Part shown: one piece after another, positions 27,199 to 36,032 of the stretch
Layout: each line of letters starts with the position of its first letter
How positions within the stretch are numbered: position 1 is the first letter of the stretch
Assembly (NCBI GenBank): GCA_944350495.1
Contig: CALVOZ010000001.1
Span: 62,001-126,000 of the forward strand
DNA: 64,000 nt
Direction: 5' to 3'
Origin: an uncultured Bacilli bacterium
Lineage (GTDB): Bacteria > Bacillota_I > Bacilli_A > RF39 > UBA660
Position numbers and translations under genes: made by a program
The notes under the pieces: generated by a model
The model's input: the letters and a program-made list of their open reading frames with translations, nothing else
Told to the model about the DNA's origin: nothing
The model's database searches: none

Positions 27199-28893
27199 AT
27201 GATCAATTTAAAATATTATTTAACTATGAAAGAATTTTTTAGCTTATTTAATGGTAATGAATATATTTCAATTAAAGATAAAGAAACAATAAAAGAAAAA
27301 TATTTTCCTTTATATAAAAAAATAAAAAGAAATATTTTGTCATTTTTATTTAAAGAAAAAAGAAAGTTTATATTCAACTATAAACATATAAACAATTTAG
27401 TTGAACATAATAATAATACATACATGTATAATGAAGAGATTAAATATAAAGATATTTTAGATAATATTAAATGTTATGCTTTAGATAAGGAACAAATAAA
27501 ATGCATTTTAAATAAAGAAGAAGCTTGTCTAGTTATTGCGGGAGCTGGATCTGGTAAATCTCTTACAATAATTGGAAAAATTAGATATTTAATAGAGACT
27601 CAGTATATTGAAGAATCAGAGATTTTATGTATTTCTTTCACTCGAGAATCATCGAATAAATTAAAAGAAGATTTAAAAAAATATTATCAGTATAATATTG
27701 AAGTGTGTACATTCCATAAATTAGCGTTAAATATATTATTAGATCATAATATTGATTTTAAAATTGATAATGATAGCTTAAATTATATCGTAGATGAATT
27801 TTATAATTATTTAATATATGATTATCCAATAATAAAAAATTTAGTAATTAAATATTTTTTTAATAATCAGAAAAAAAAGTATGAAGATATCAAAGCTAGT
27901 GATTTAAATAATTTTAAAAGTATTATTATAACTTTTATTAATTTATTTAAATCAAACATTTATGATAAAAATATTTTATACACGTATTTAGAAATGGTAG
28001 ATAAGCCTAATTACTATTTATTGATTAATATAATTATTATTTATAAAATATATAATTTGGAATTAGAAGCAAATCGAGAGTTAGACTTTGATGGTCTAAT
28101 CAGATATGCAACTCAAATAGTCAAAGAAAATGGCATTAAAAAGAAATATAAATACATAATTATTGATGAATATCAAGATACATCCGTTATTAGAGTTAAT
28201 TTAATCAAAGAAATAATTAATAAACTTAATTGTAAATTAATCGTTGTTGGTGATGATTTTCAATCAATATATAGTTTTTCAGGTTGTAACATTAAAACAT
28301 TTTTAAAATTCAATCAATATTTTAAATTTTCTAAAACGTTTATTATTAATAATAATTATCGGAATAATCAAGAGCTAATTGATGTTGCTGGTAATTTTAT
28401 TATGAAAAATAAACAACAATTAAAAAAAGAAATAATTGCTCATAAACATCTAAATAAACCAATAAAAATTATTTATTATACCAATCAACAAGAAACGATA
28501 ACTAAATTAATTAAAACAATACCTGGCAAAATTTTAATATTAGGTCGAAATAACAAAGATTGTAATATTGTAAGTAATTTATTAAATAATGATATTTATT
28601 TCTTAACTGTTCATCGTTCAAAAGGGTTAGAGGAAGATAATGTTATTATCTTAAATATGGAGAATAGTCCAACTGGTTTTCCAAATAAAATTAACAATCA
28701 TGAAATTATAAATTTAATATATAATGAGAAAGAAACTATTAGATTTGAAGAAGAAAGACGATTATTTTATGTTGCTTTAACTAGAAGTAAAAACAACGTT
28801 TATCTTTTAGTTAATAAATTAAAACCATCATATTTTATTCGTGAAATAATAACAGATTATCCAAATATGATTGAAATAATTAGTATAAAATAA
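27199..28893 (+). CDS. UvrD/Rep-family superfamily 1 helicase
   Basis: 564 residues, shorter than UvrD or PcrA. Motif I AGAGSGKSLTI, motif II IIIDEYQDTS, motif III VGDDFQSIYSFSG, motif V LTVHRSKGLE, motif VI RRLFYVALTRSK. It begins with ~85 lysine-rich residues of unknown role. The layout is closer to compact DNA helicase IV-like enzymes than to replicative-repair UvrD. The start is not supported by a clear ribosome site. Confidence 0.88.
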   Translation: MINLKYYLTMKEFFSLFNGNEYISIKDKETIKEKYFPLYKKIKRNILSFLFKEKRKFIFNYKHINNLVEHNNNTYMYNEEIKYKDILDNIKCYALDKEQIKCILNKEEACLVIAGAGSGKSLTIIGKIRYLIETQYIEESEILCISFTRESSNKLKEDLKKYYQYNIEVCTFHKLALNILLDHNIDFKIDNDSLNYIVDEFYNYLIYDYPIIKNLVIKYFFNNQKKKYEDIKASDLNNFKSIIITFINLFKSNIYDKNILYTYLEMVDKPNYYLLINIIIIYKIYNLELEANRELDFDGLIRYATQIVKENGIKKKYKYIIIDEYQDTSVIRVNLIKEIINKLNCKLIVVGDDFQSIYSFSGCNIKTFLKFNQYFKFSKTFIINNNYRNNQELIDVAGNFIMKNKQQLKKEIIAHKHLNKPIKIIYYTNQQETITKLIKTIPGKILILGRNNKDCNIVSNLLNNDIYFLTVHRSKGLEEDNVIILNMENSPTGFPNKINNHEIINLIYNEKETIRFEEERRLFYVALTRSKNNVYLLVNKLKPSYFIREIITDYPNMIEIISIK

Positions 28894-28933
28894 AAATAAT
28901 TATCCACTATATTAATAATAGGAGGTATAAATT

Positions 28934-29134
28934 ATGGAAACTGTTCAAAAAATAGCACTTGTATTTACGATTATTGGAGCAGTTAACTGGGGCTTAATTG
29001 GTTTACTTGATTTAAACCTAGTTACAACTATTTTTGGCGTTGATACAATGCTTACTACAATCGTATATATCATCGTTGGTATAACTGGACTTATCAATAT
29101 TGGTATTTTATTTAACCATTTAGAAAAAGCTTAA
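28934..29134 (+). CDS. DUF378 small membrane protein
   Basis: 66 residues with two helices. The signature GAVNWGLIGLLDLNLV is diagnostic of DUF378, followed by a second helix TIVYIIVGITGLINI. Function unknown. Perfect AGGAGGT ribosome site and its own terminator. Confidence 0.9.
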   Translation: METVQKIALVFTIIGAVNWGLIGLLDLNLVTTIFGVDTMLTTIVYIIVGITGLINIGILFNHLEKA

Positions 29135-29135
29135 A

Positions 29136-29162
29136 GTTTGAGTGAAACTCAAACCTTTTTTA
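29136..29162 (+). terminator. Rho-independent terminator of the DUF378 gene
   Basis: GTTTGAG-tgaaa-CTCAAAC then CTTTTTT. Confidence 0.85.
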
Positions 29163-29166
29163 TATA

Positions 29167-29190
29167 TAAAAAAAGATGATAAATCATCTT
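29167..29190 (-). terminator. Rho-independent terminator of tRNA-Cys
   Basis: AAGATGAT-tt-ATCATCTT followed by T on the minus strand, just past the tRNA 3' end. Confidence 0.8.
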
Positions 29191-29201
29191 TTAAAATCTA
29201 T

Positions 29202-29275
29202 TGGAGGGCCCGACCGGATTTGAACCAGCGATCAGGGAGTTGCAGTCCCATGCCTTACCACTTGGCTACGGACCC
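29202..29275 (-). tRNA. tRNA-Cys (anticodon GCA)
   Basis: 74 bases with encoded CCA. Acceptor GGGTCCG/CGGGCCC, anticodon loop CTGCAAC in a TGGGA/TCCCT stem, T loop TTCAAAT. Single gene with its own terminator. Confidence 0.95.
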
Positions 29276-29378
29276 ATAATTAAATTTTATGTACTTTTTG
29301 GAGTACATTCTAATTTTATCTTATTTTTTTTTTAAAGTCAAGCAAAGTGTTAAGTTAGTAGTATTTTTTTAGAGAAAA

Positions 29379-29407
29379 TTGAGATTAAGAGCTTTTTGTT
29401 GTATAAT
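29379..29407 (+). promoter_or_regulatory. Sigma-A promoter of the LCP gene
   Basis: TTGAGA (29379-29384), 17-base spacer, TATAAT (29402-29407), 17 bases before the start codon. Confidence 0.8.
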
Positions 29408-29424
29408 TGAAATGAGGTGTTTGT

Positions 29425-31437
29425 ATGGCGAAAAGCAGGCAATTAAAAAGAAAAAAGAAATTAATTAAACCAATTCTTTTCTTATTAGTTATATTACTAA
29501 TGGTAATTGGTAGTTTGTATACGTTAAAGACAATTTTTTTATTTAAGGGAATTGAAACACTACTACGGATTGTATGCGCTTTAATTGTAATAAATATATG
29601 TGCATTATTAGTGCTAATTAATTATATGATGTTCTTTAAGAAAAAAGAAAAAGTTTTCTATATTTTATTAGCAATTACATTTATTTATACATCCAGTATT
29701 ATGTTAGTATCATATAAATTTCATAGTATGTATGGCAAATTAGATAACATTACAGAAGATGGAAACAAATCATATCATTCAGCTTCATTAGTTGTCAAAA
29801 AAGATTCTAGTTATGAAGATATTGATGATATCTTAAATAAAAAAATTGGAATTATATCTGATGAAAACAGTATTGACGGATATAATATTCCTCATCAAAT
29901 AATTGATGAATATAAAATAAGTTCTAAAAATATTCGAAAATATGATGATTATTATTCAATGATTGATGATTTATTAAATGATAAAGTTGATGCTTTATTT
30001 CTACCTTCTAGATATTCAATTATGTTAAGTTCAACTGAAGGTTATGAAGACTTAGAATCTACGACTAAAATTATTTATACTAAAGAAACAGAAGTTGTCC
30101 TTGAAGATATAAAGACTGAACAAGTAGATATTACTGAGCCTTTTACCATTCTAATTATGGGTGTTGATACAACTGGTAGTGGTCTAACATCTAGCTTTAA
30201 TGGTGATGCTTTAATGTTAATGACTTTTAATCCTAATACGTTGAATGCAACAATATTGAGTATTCCTCGTGATGCTTATATGCCAATTTCTTGTATGAAT
30301 AATAAAAGTAATAAAATTACTAATGCTGGTTGGTATGGCGAATCATGTATTATTAAATCATTAGAAAATTATTTTGATTTAAAGATAGATTATTATTATA
30401 AAGTAAATTTTAAAGCTGTTGTTGATTTAGTTAATGCCCTTGATGGAGTTGAAGTTGATGTTCCATATAGTTTTTGTGAACAAAATAGTGAACGACGTTG
30501 GGGTAAAAAAACAGTATTTGTTGATGCTGGAAAACAAACTCTAAATGGGGAACAAGCCTTAGCTTTTGCTAGACATCGAAAAATAACTAATTATATGATT
30601 AATTATTGTGGTCCTAAATATACAAGTAATGGTAACTACTGGAATGATTATACTCGTGGTCAAAACCAACAAATAATTATTAAAGCTATCTTAAAAAAAT
30701 TAATGGAAAAAGCGACAAGTTTTACCGTTATAGAAGATTTATTAGACACATTAAGTAATAATGTTAAAACTAATATGAGTGTTGATACCCTACTTTCACT
30801 TTATAATTTAGGTAAAGATATCTTAGCTAAATCTAGTGATTCTGACCAAGTATTAAATATGCAACGACTATATTTAAACACATACGACGAAAGAGTTTAC
30901 TGGTCTGGATGCGGCAATGAAAATGGTGTTTATGTCGGTGGTATTTACAATCAAAGTTATAAAGCTGTAATGGAAGCGATGGAAATTAATTTAGAAAAGA
31001 AAAATCCTAAAATTATTAAAACATTTAGTTTTTCGATTGAAGATAAATATGAAGAGCCAGTTATTGGTAAAGGACTTACTGGTAGTAAAACTATTAAAGT
31101 AATGCCAAGTTTAATTGGTCAAACTGAAAGTTATGCTCGAAACTGGGCTAGTAAAAATAATATTAATTTAGTTGTTAAATATGTTGACCCAAAAGTTGGT
31201 CAAGTAGCTGGTACAGTTGTTAATCAAAGTGTTCATATTTTAACTGATCTAAAATATATAAACAATACAGTTACAATTGATGTTGTTGGTAGTACTTATA
31301 TCCCACCAGAGATAATTGACCCACCGACACCAGATGAGCCAACTGAAGAAAATCCTGAAGAAAATCCTGAAGAAAATCCTGAGGAAAATCCTGAGGAAAA
31401 TCCTGAGGAAAATCCTGAAGAAATACCTACAATATAA
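29425..31437 (+). CDS. LytR-CpsA-Psr family protein with extra extracellular domains
   Basis: 670 residues. Three N-terminal helices (~13-38, 45-70, 77-97). Residues ~110-225 resemble a small periplasmic-binding-type domain (KIGIISDENSIDGYNIPHQ, VDALFLPSRY). The LCP domain spans ~235-480, with FTILIMGVDTTGSG, LSIPRDAYMPI and LAFARHRK. A PASTA-like module lies at ~560-630 (KVMPSLIGQTESYARNW). A C-terminal tail of EENP repeats ends the protein. LCP enzymes transfer undecaprenyl-linked glycopolymers to peptidoglycan on the outer face. Clear promoter and ribosome site. Confidence 0.9.
   Translation: MAKSRQLKRKKKLIKPILFLLVILLMVIGSLYTLKTIFLFKGIETLLRIVCALIVINICALLVLINYMMFFKKKEKVFYILLAITFIYTSSIMLVSYKFHSMYGKLDNITEDGNKSYHSASLVVKKDSSYEDIDDILNKKIGIISDENSIDGYNIPHQIIDEYKISSKNIRKYDDYYSMIDDLLNDKVDALFLPSRYSIMLSSTEGYEDLESTTKIIYTKETEVVLEDIKTEQVDITEPFTILIMGVDTTGSGLTSSFNGDALMLMTFNPNTLNATILSIPRDAYMPISCMNNKSNKITNAGWYGESCIIKSLENYFDLKIDYYYKVNFKAVVDLVNALDGVEVDVPYSFCEQNSERRWGKKTVFVDAGKQTLNGEQALAFARHRKITNYMINYCGPKYTSNGNYWNDYTRGQNQQIIIKAILKKLMEKATSFTVIEDLLDTLSNNVKTNMSVDTLLSLYNLGKDILAKSSDSDQVLNMQRLYLNTYDERVYWSGCGNENGVYVGGIYNQSYKAVMEAMEINLEKKNPKIIKTFSFSIEDKYEEPVIGKGLTGSKTIKVMPSLIGQTESYARNWASKNNINLVVKYVDPKVGQVAGTVVNQSVHILTDLKYINNTVTIDVVGSTYIPPEIIDPPTPDEPTEENPEENPEENPEENPEENPEENPEEIPTI
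31345..31428. repeat. 12-bp tandem repeat encoding EENP
   Basis: Seven units of GARGAAAATCCT in phase with the LCP reading frame; the last is degenerate. Variation is confined to the synonymous A/G of the first codon. It is likely prone to length change by slippage. Confidence 0.9.
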
Positions 31438-31470
31438 AAGAAGAAATTAAATATTTCTTCTTTTATTTTA
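31434..31470. terminator. Bidirectional terminator between the LCP gene and the 31463 gene
   Basis: AAAAGAAGAAAT paired with ATTTCTTCTTTT across a short loop, with T-rich flanks on both strands between two convergent genes. Confidence 0.75.
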
Positions 31471-31948
31471 TCATTTCTATATTTCCATTAATAATAATTG
31501 GACCAAATCCAGCTATTTCATCTTTTAAAATGCTATCAGGGATAGGATTCCATAAATATATTTTTTTACCTAATCTAAAAGCATCATACATTTCTAAAAA
31601 AGTGGCACCACCAATATAATTTTTATAAATTACGCCATCTTTTTCCTTATCAAAGTTTAAAACTAAAACCGCATCTAGCTTACTAATTAACTCTTCACTT
31701 TGTTTAAACATTTTGGCTTTAAATTCACGATGTTTTTCTTCTCCTAATTGAAGCATTTTTTTCTCTGTATCAGGTGCATCATAACAATTAGGCATTTGAA
31801 CAGTATGACCAATCTTTATTAAATTCTCTGAAATCTCAGGAATTTGATTATAAAAGCTTTTACTACAAATTAAAAATATTTTCAAATTATCTCTCCTCTT
31901 CTTTATTATTTCAGTTATTATTTTATTTACTCTTAAATCTTTAATCAT
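31463..31948 (-). CDS. Nucleoside 2-deoxyribosyltransferase-like protein
   Basis: 161 residues. The core (KIFLICSKSF, DAVLVLNFDKEKDG, YIGGATFLEMYDAFRLGKKIYLW) matches the Rossmann-like fold of nucleoside 2-deoxyribosyltransferases and related DUF4406-type proteins, including the conserved Gly-rich turn followed by Glu. Whether it acts on nucleosides is inference. About 20 N-terminal residues precede the first strand; the GTGGAGA ribosome site supports the chosen ATG. Confidence 0.65.
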   Translation of the reverse strand: MIKDLRVNKIITEIIKKRRDNLKIFLICSKSFYNQIPEISENLIKIGHTVQMPNCYDAPDTEKKMLQLGEEKHREFKAKMFKQSEELISKLDAVLVLNFDKEKDGVIYKNYIGGATFLEMYDAFRLGKKIYLWNPIPDSILKDEIAGFGPIIINGNIEMIK

Positions 31949-31971
31949 GATATCTCCACTATTATTATAAC

Positions 31972-31998
31972 AAAAAACAAACTTAAAAAGTTTGTTTT
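31972..31998 (-). terminator. Rho-independent terminator of ssrA
   Basis: ACAAACTT-ttt-AAGTTTGT then TTTTTTG, 13 bases past the tmRNA 3' end. Confidence 0.8.
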
Positions 31999-32010
31999 AA
32001 TTTACTAAAC

Positions 32011-32353
32011 TGGTGGAGGCGATGAGATTTGCACTCATGTCCAAAATAGCGATCTCTTAAACGTCTACAAGTTTAGTTAGATGGTTTAATTTCCTTAATA
32101 AGTTGGCACCTAACAACCCTCATTAAGTAAGATTATCAAAATTCGTAATTGTTTATAATCATCACAATTATATATCCCACTAAATTCGAGCCCTTATATT
32201 AGTTACGTGGGCAAAACTAATTAAGAGCAGCCTTCCATATAACTAAGCGAAAGCTAATTGATTTCTGTTTCCAGTTATTTTATTTTTGTACTTGACGTGT
32301 ACCTCCGACTTGCAGTCTAAGCAACAACTAAATTGTCGAAACTAGACGCCCCC
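32011..32353 (-). ncRNA. ssrA: tmRNA (ssrA)
   Basis: 343 bases. The 5' end GGGGGCG pairs with CGCCTCC before an encoded ACCA, forming the tRNA-like acceptor, and a T-loop segment TGCAAATCTCA lies near the 3' end. After ACGTC the tag frame reads KYKNKITGNRNQLAFA and stops at TAG (32293 to 32243). The four-pseudoknot style core follows. It rescues stalled ribosomes and tags the peptide for proteolysis. The tag ends in LAFA rather than the common ALAA. Confidence 0.93.
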
Positions 32354-32363
32354 ATGTACAAGC

Positions 32364-32392
32364 ATTATAGCACATTTAACTCTAATTTGCAA
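32364..32392 (-). promoter_or_regulatory. Sigma-A promoter of ssrA, inside the veg 3' end
   Basis: TTGCAA (32387-32392), 17 bases, TATAAT (32364-32369). The -35 box lies in the last codons of the Veg-like gene. Confidence 0.8.
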
Positions 32393-32600
32393 TTAAATAT
32401 ATTTTGATATTTTTCATAATTATATCACTATAAGAAAAGCATCTTAATATCATTCCATCGTCAACTGTAAAAACATGATTATATAATCTCACAATTTTAG
32501 CTCTATATGTCTCACACTTATTTCGTCCTAAATTATATTTAATAATTACCTCTTCACCTAAATGTCTAATTAAACCTTTAATAACTCTAGTTTTACTCAT
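32382..32600 (-). CDS. veg: Veg-like protein
   Basis: 72 residues. Small basic beta-barrel-like protein matching the Veg family: GEEVIIKYNLGRNKCETYRAKIVRLYNHVFTV, then CFSYSDIIMKNIKI. In Bacillus subtilis Veg affects biofilm and sporulation timing; its mechanism is unclear. It overlaps the YabG-like gene by an ATGA junction, and the order yabG-veg is as in Bacillus. Confidence 0.8.
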   Translation of the reverse strand: MSKTRVIKGLIRHLGEEVIIKYNLGRNKCETYRAKIVRLYNHVFTVDDGMILRCFSYSDIIMKNIKIYLIAN

Positions 32601-33376
32601 CTAGGATAACCTCGATACATAGTTCCCCTAGTAATAATCCCCCCTATTCCACTAGAACCATATTTTGTTTTTTCTATTATTTTTTTTAAATTAATATTGT
32701 CATTAATATCTGCTAAACTCATACTAGCAGCAATTATAGCAGGATCTAAGGCATGAATATTTATACGTTTAGGACTAGACGCAAAATTAGCGCCTGCTTT
32801 TATTAATTCTTCATAATTGGATTGACATGCACCGGCAATAATTATTAATTTTTCATGACTGCTTTCATATCTTCTAGCTTCTTTAATCGCATTTATAAAA
32901 TTACTACTATTTTTATATGCTCTTAAATCATCAATATTTCCTTTTCTTTTATAATAAGCATCATGTCCAGTAATTACTAAGATATTAGGCTTATATTGTT
33001 TTAATAAATCATAAATCTTAGAGGTAATAACTTCTTCTTTTTCAACTAAACCTAAAACTGCAATATTTAAATCTTCGTAATATTTTAAACACTTATTTAA
33101 ATAATCACGATCACCATCAATATGTAAAATTTTACCAGGTAAATAAAAATATTCGTCGCGATTTATATCTCTTTTATCTTTTAATCTTTCTTGAAATTCC
33201 TCTTCTAGTTCAATATCATCTTGACTATCATATTTCTTTAAATCATCTAGTTTACTGTCAGCATATAAACGAACATTTATACCTTTTAAATAATATATAT
33301 CATCCTCAATATCTACAATTACAAATACTAAATCATTATCATAAGAATTGCGTGTTACTAAGTCCCCTATGTTCAC
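32597..33376 (-). CDS. yabG: YabG-like sporulation peptidase
   Basis: 259 residues from GTG 33376 (AGGTG ribosome site with 6-base spacing; the frame opens three codons earlier). Family landmarks are GDLVTRNSY at the start, PGKILHIDGD, PNILVITGHDAYYKR, the IIAGACQSNYEELIKAGANFA-type block and SPKRINIHALDP. Cys in AGACQS and His in TGHD are the expected catalytic pair. YabG in Bacillus trims spore coat proteins late in sporulation. It ends in TGA within the veg start codon. Confidence 0.9.
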   Translation of the reverse strand: MNIGDLVTRNSYDNDLVFVIVDIEDDIYYLKGINVRLYADSKLDDLKKYDSQDDIELEEEFQERLKDKRDINRDEYFYLPGKILHIDGDRDYLNKCLKYYEDLNIAVLGLVEKEEVITSKIYDLLKQYKPNILVITGHDAYYKRKGNIDDLRAYKNSSNFINAIKEARRYESSHEKLIIIAGACQSNYEELIKAGANFASSPKRINIHALDPAIIAASMSLADINDNINLKKIIEKTKYGSSGIGGIITRGTMYRGYPR

Positions 33377-33421
33377 AAGAATCACCTAATAATATATATT
33401 CAATTATTATTTTTTTATGAA

Positions 33422-33446
33422 AAAAAGAGAAAATTAATTTCTCTTA
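33422..33446 (-). terminator. Rho-independent terminator of the M4 peptidase gene
   Basis: AAGAGAAA-ttaa-TTTTCTCTT with T run, just past the stop. Confidence 0.8.
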
Positions 33447-36032
33447 TTTTAATTCATCAAAAATAGATTGATCAAATTCTCTTAAATCATTAAAATCTGC
33501 AGCATGATAGTATTTACCATTAGTTTGAAGTGCTAATTCTTTTAGTACTTCCTCATTTAAATCACTACCTAAGCCAAGCCCTACAGATAATATTCTAATG
33601 TTTTTATTATTAGATTCCTCTATTATCTCTTCATATGTTAAACCTGATTCTCTATTATCAACACCATCTGTAAAGAATATAATATATTTACGAGAATCTT
33701 TTCTATCTGTAAATAAATCTAAAGCTTGTGTTAATCCAGCTCGTCCATTAGTTCCTGAATTGTCTGTATTACCACTATCATTAGCTATATTAAATACATC
33801 AGTCATTAACATTTTCTTATCAATTTTTTTATTGCTTAAACCACTATTAATAACTTGAGCGTTGTTAGCAAATGTAACAAGTGCTACATCAGCTTCATCA
33901 GGTAATGATGATATAACATTAACCATCATTTGTTTTCTAATATCTTCTGGGTCACTAGTATCCATACTTAAAGATATATCTAATACGAAAATTATTTCGG
34001 CATCACTATACTCGCTATCATCAACTTTAGTTAATTTAGCAGTTAATTTTTGTTCTTTATCAACTTTTACTTTTTCTTCTTTATATGCATATTTTGATTT
34101 TTCATATGTAATTGTATAATCACCAACTGGTATTTCTGCAAAAGAGAAATTGCCATCACTATCAGTGTAAGTAGAATAATTAACATATATATTTAAATCA
34201 CTTATAAGCGTAACTTGCACATTGCTTAACGGTTCTTCAGTTTCACTATCAATTACATTACCTGTTACTTTTTGATAGTCATAATCTAACATCTTAGTTT
34301 CAACAAAAGCATCTTCAATTATTTTTACTTTATCTTGTTTTAAGCCTAACATTCTAGCTGATTGAATAACAGCTAAAGCACAGTCTTCAAAATCAGCTGA
34401 ACTTGTCAATAAGAATAAAGAATTATACCATACTTTAGCCATTTCCTCCATACTACTAAATGCTCCATTTTTATACATTAAGTAGGCAGCATGATTTGGT
34501 ACACCCGAATTATTATGAACACCTCCATTATCCCATTCTTCCCATGAAGAAAGTGGTCTACCGGCTTCTTCATAACGTTTCATTATTGTTTCTTTCCATT
34601 CATCATTATATGTTTCAGTATCAGTTGGAAAATAGTATTTTCCATCTTTAATAGCTGGATCTTCAAATTTTTCAGGATCAGCCATATTACGCATTTCTGT
34701 AAAATCTTCACCTACCGCAAAGTTTTTACCTTCAACTAAACTACCCATAATATCGGAATAAGCTTCATTTAAAGCTCCAGATTCACCATAATAAATTAAT
34801 CCTGCAGTGTAATCAGTTACAGCATGTTGAAATTCATGTGCTACAATATCTAATGCAACACTATAAGGGATTCCATTCTTAGAACCAAAATAAAATTCTT
34901 CAAGTCCTCCCATCCAAGAGGCATTTTGATATTCATTTGTTTGCCAAGGCCAAGTAAACAATTCATCCCTAAGCCCAATATTGGCTACAATTTCAGCTCC
35001 TTTATTATCAAACGAATTACGACCTAATACATTATAATAATAATCATAAGTTTTCTCAAAATTATATAATGTTGGATAAGCAGCAGCTAATATATCGTTT
35101 TTTACTATACCAGTACTTAAATCACGATACTCTAATTTATCATCAAACATCATAGCTGATATTGGATAATTAATCTTTTTATCATGAATTAATGCGAAGT
35201 ATAATAAATTTAACCATTTTCTATCCTTTTCTGAGCCAAAATCCATTGCTGTATCTGATGCATCAATAATCTTTATTTTTCTATCCGGATCGTAAATATT
35301 ATACACTGATGTTAACTTATCTATTGTTACCGTATATTCTTTATTATTGCTACCAGTTCCAGTATACTCAAAGGCAACTGGTTTATCTGTTTCAATCTTT
35401 TTGATTAAATCACCTTTAAAAGCATCCAAAATTACAACAAACATTCCGTCTTCAGTCATAACATCATAGATATACACCATTAAAGGTTCTTCTAAATCTG
35501 TATAAATGTATCTATCTTTAGTTATAACTTTGTAGCTATCTTTTTCAAAAACATTATCTAGTTTAGCAACTGCTTTATCAATTCCTAAACCACCATATGT
35601 ATTAATTGATAAATCTTTATAATAACCTCCTGTTACCGACTGAACTTCATTATTTTGATCAACAGCTAATACTAATTGTTTTCCATATACTTTTATACCT
35701 TTATATTCTTGATTTACTTTATAATATTTAAAGCCAGATGCTTCATCAACACTAATAACTGAAAATTCTGATTTAGCATCACTAAAACCATAATAATTTT
35801 TAATGCTATTTAATGCTACATATACGTCATCGTTATCTGTTACTTTTGACTTTACTTCTTCTCCCCCAACAAAACGTGCTGTACCATCATCTCTTAACAC
35901 AACATTGGTAGAAGTTCCTTCTTTTTGTTCTTCACCATCTTTATTTTTATCATTCATTAAAAATATTATAACAACTGCTAAAATTATTATTGGTATTAAA
36001 CATAATAACCATAAATACTTTTTATTTTTCAT
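33444..36032 (-). CDS. Anchored M4 (thermolysin-family) metallopeptidase with CarboxypepD-reg and VWA domains
   Basis: 862 residues. One N-terminal helix (5-25), a propeptide-like FTP/PepSY region (~60-220), and the M4 catalytic domain (~225-585) with His399-Glu400-Phe-Gln-His403, third ligand Glu423 (GALNEAYSD) and proton donor His506 (GGVHNNSGV). A beta-sandwich CarboxypepD-regulatory domain (~588-668) and a von Willebrand A domain (~676-862) with MIDAS residues Asp685-x-Ser687-x-Ser689 follow. It should act outside the cell, still tethered to the membrane, and could bind a protein partner through VWA. It overlaps the end of the zinc-ribbon gene by 11 bases. Confidence 0.9.
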   Translation of the reverse strand: MKNKKYLWLLCLIPIIILAVVIIFLMNDKNKDGEEQKEGTSTNVVLRDDGTARFVGGEEVKSKVTDNDDVYVALNSIKNYYGFSDAKSEFSVISVDEASGFKYYKVNQEYKGIKVYGKQLVLAVDQNNEVQSVTGGYYKDLSINTYGGLGIDKAVAKLDNVFEKDSYKVITKDRYIYTDLEEPLMVYIYDVMTEDGMFVVILDAFKGDLIKKIETDKPVAFEYTGTGSNNKEYTVTIDKLTSVYNIYDPDRKIKIIDASDTAMDFGSEKDRKWLNLLYFALIHDKKINYPISAMMFDDKLEYRDLSTGIVKNDILAAAYPTLYNFEKTYDYYYNVLGRNSFDNKGAEIVANIGLRDELFTWPWQTNEYQNASWMGGLEEFYFGSKNGIPYSVALDIVAHEFQHAVTDYTAGLIYYGESGALNEAYSDIMGSLVEGKNFAVGEDFTEMRNMADPEKFEDPAIKDGKYYFPTDTETYNDEWKETIMKRYEEAGRPLSSWEEWDNGGVHNNSGVPNHAAYLMYKNGAFSSMEEMAKVWYNSLFLLTSSADFEDCALAVIQSARMLGLKQDKVKIIEDAFVETKMLDYDYQKVTGNVIDSETEEPLSNVQVTLISDLNIYVNYSTYTDSDGNFSFAEIPVGDYTITYEKSKYAYKEEKVKVDKEQKLTAKLTKVDDSEYSDAEIIFVLDISLSMDTSDPEDIRKQMMVNVISSLPDEADVALVTFANNAQVINSGLSNKKIDKKMLMTDVFNIANDSGNTDNSGTNGRAGLTQALDLFTDRKDSRKYIIFFTDGVDNRESGLTYEEIIEESNNKNIRILSVGLGLGSDLNEEVLKELALQTNGKYYHAADFNDLREFDQSIFDELK

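Noticed and set aside
31345..31428. CRISPR or minisatellite independent of coding
   Set aside because: The 12-bp units are contiguous, in frame, and vary only synonymously, so they are part of the LCP gene.
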